Assembly: GCA_947626205.1 (NCBI GenBank) | Contig: CANQRO010000014.1 | Coordinates: 1-21,216 of the forward strand | Source: an uncultured Clostridia bacterium | Lineage (GTDB): Bacteria; Bacillota; Clostridia; TANB77; CAG-508 | Length of the DNA: 21,216 nt | Direction: 5' to 3' | Shown here: positions 21,051 to 21,216 of the stretch, piece after piece | How positions within the stretch are numbered: position 1 is the stretch's first letter | How the letters are laid out: each line of letters begins with the position of its first letter | Notes under the pieces: generated by a model | Told to the model about the DNA's origin: nothing | Seen by the model: only the letters and a program-made list of their open reading frames with translations | Databases searched by the model: none | Made by a program: the position numbers and the translations under genes

Positions 21051-21128
21051 ATGCCTACAAATGAATTAATTGCATTTCTTGTAATGCTAGTTATTGTATT
21101 AACAAGATACAGACATGACAGAGGATAA
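21051..21128 (+). CDS. 25-residue membrane peptide
   Basis: The frame reads MPTNELIAFLVMLVIVLTRY then RHDRG and a TAA. One hydrophobic helix (about residues 6-18) is followed by a basic tail. GAGGGG lies 5 bases before the ATG and a good sigma-A promoter is at 20988-21016, so expression is likely. Size, single membrane helix and charged tail resemble type I toxin peptides or small holin-like peptides, but no antisense antitoxin promoter is obvious and I do not recognise a family. The stop is 14 bases before the proposed end of a group II intron on the other strand, so the natural 3' end of this transcript has probably been replaced. Confidence 0.6.
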   Translation: MPTNELIAFLVMLVIVLTRYRHDRG

Positions 21129-21142
21129 TGTACAAAGTAGTA

Positions 21143-21216
21143 ATCGAGTAGAGAATAAATAATTATTTTATTTATTCCCTCTCACACCACCGTACGTGCC
21201 GTTCGGCATACGGCGG
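21143..21216 (-). mobile_element. 3' end of a group II intron (domains V and VI), partial
   Basis: On the minus strand 21216-21187 folds as a group II intron domain V: CCGCCGTA pairs with TACGGTGG, then TGCC with GGCA, with a two-base CG bulge on the 3' side and a GAAC loop. The next bases, tgtgagaggg, lead into a domain VI-like stem (about 21180-21150; AATAAATAA with TTATTTATT, then AGAG with CTCT). The 3' end is probably after ...CTACTCGAT, near 21143. The CGC in the place of the usual AGC triad suggests the bacterial class C group. The intron body and any reverse transcriptase lie beyond the right edge. Confidence 0.8.

Overview
The window is very AT-rich and looks like a chromosomal segment of a low-GC Firmicute, most likely an uncultured Clostridia-type bacterium. 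The reasons are a CtsR-McsA-McsB-ClpC heat-shock operon, WhiA, HemW and AddA, a transketolase split into two genes, strong AGGAGG-type ribosome sites, near-consensus sigma-A promoters (TTGACA-17-TATAAT) and occasional TTG starts. Almost all genes are on the minus strand; only 11073-11507, 12214-13071 and 21051-21128 read rightward.

Layout by region. 1-1703: the two transketolase halves, separated by a 20-bp tandem repeat. 1850-5980: a likely operon reading a membrane-anchored surface-type protein of unknown function, then PrmC, WhiA and HemW. 6287-6994: a two-gene envelope cassette (FxLYD-like double-membrane protein and a PilX-like small protein). 7080-10698: AddA, interrupted by a one-base insertion exactly in its Walker A motif. 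11073-13334: small proteins of unknown function and a cation diffusion facilitator with an N-D-D-D metal site. 13499-18300: the ctsR-mcsA-mcsB-clpC operon with its promoter and a three-heptad CtsR operator. 18392-20230: a pilin-like protein sharing its C-terminal module with the 4901-5980 protein, flanked on one side by the 3' relic of a third copy and on the other by a truncated prepilin. 20355-21216: two small conserved-type proteins, a 25-residue membrane peptide with its own promoter, and the 3' end (domains V and VI) of a group II intron running off the right edge.

Functionally this is mostly housekeeping: sugar metabolism, release-factor methylation, haem trafficking, cell-division/sporulation regulation, recombination repair and protein quality control. 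The variable part is a family of pilin-like/surface proteins with a shared C-terminal module, represented by two intact genes and two relics. I see no tRNA, rRNA, CRISPR array, phage or restriction system. The most checkable unusual points are the addA frameshift with its hairpin-templated signature, the surface-protein relics, a candidate small RNA near 20040-20110, and the intron edge beside a tiny membrane peptide.
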